Shown piece after piece: positions 6,468-6,573 of a stretch of 6,573 bases of DNA; within the stretch, counting starts at the first letter, position 1; every line of letters begins with the position of its first letter. The position numbers and the translations under genes were made by a program. The stretch lies in assembly GCA_029935255.1 (NCBI GenBank), contig JAOZKS010000005.1:19473-26045 (forward strand), read 5' to 3'. The stretch comes from Pontiella sp. (GTDB lineage Bacteria > Verrucomicrobiota > Kiritimatiellia > Kiritimatiellales > Pontiellaceae). The notes under the pieces were generated by a model. It did not search any database, was not told the DNA's origin, and worked only from the letters and a program-made list of their open reading frames with translations.

Positions 6468-6573
6468 CGGCAACGTTCTCTTGGATGCTTCGGTGTCATT
6501 TAATTTGAGCCAACTCGGTAAGTCCTTGTTATTTGCATGAAATTCAAGAAAAATTGAATTCTGTATTAAATAG
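6468..6573. other. AT-rich right end with no recognisable gene
   Basis: No reading frame of useful length with a ribosome site is visible on either strand. A 7-bp inverted repeat (AATTCAA at 6541-6547, TTGAATT at 6554-6560) has no T-run and is AT-only apart from one pair, so it is not called as a terminator. The stretch is probably upstream regulatory sequence or the flank of a gene outside the window. Confidence 0.5.

Noticed and set aside
6541..6560. AT-rich inverted repeat near the right end
   Set aside because: Only seven pairs, nearly all A-T, with no T-run; it is likely chance in AT-rich sequence.

Overview
The window looks like chromosomal DNA of a Gram-negative bacterium of moderate GC content, most likely from the PVC group (Verrucomicrobiota/Kiritimatiellota-like). 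The main evidence is a large secretin of the type IV pilus outer-membrane type typical of Verrucomicrobiota, with an N-terminal TPR-like helix pair. The palindromic CGCAGAA-type dispersed repeat fits an environmental bacterium but is not diagnostic. This assignment is inference from protein style; no rRNA or other phylogenetic marker is present.

Layout, left to right. (1) The 3' part of a secretin gene (+), whose start lies before base 1, followed by a clear rho-independent terminator. (2) A small DEDDh 3'-5' exonuclease (+, ATG at 2207) ending in a textbook beta-sliding-clamp binding pentapeptide. (3) A convergent small HNH endonuclease domain protein (-). (4) Divergent from it, the methionine sulfoxide reductase msrB (+), which has two well-placed starts, one with and one without a signal peptide. 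(5) A degraded accessory stretch, about 3762-4546. It holds an open reading frame that joins an unrecognised N-terminus, a roughly 125-bp palindromic repeat element, the first part of a radical SAM enzyme (CxxxCxxC) and the last part of a family 2-type glycosyltransferase. This looks like the scar of deletion and repeat insertion in a former radical SAM/glycosyltransferase cluster. (6) An AGCS-type sodium:amino-acid symporter (-), whose stop codon lies inside another short inverted repeat. (7) A small exported protein with an Ada-like H/C-C-C metal-binding motif (-), with its own terminator and a structured leader. (8) A 247-bp right end with no gene.

The genes do not form one pathway. They are mostly single-gene units with convergent or divergent boundaries: pilus or secretion channel, DNA exonuclease, HNH nuclease, oxidative protein repair, amino-acid uptake and a small periplasmic metal-binding protein. 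I see no convincing complete new defence or mobile system. The three most unusual signals are the chimeric radical SAM/glycosyltransferase reading frame split by a palindromic repeat, the two mutually exclusive hairpins in the leader of the small exported protein (whose G-U wobbles give its strand), and the possible dual-localisation start of MsrB.
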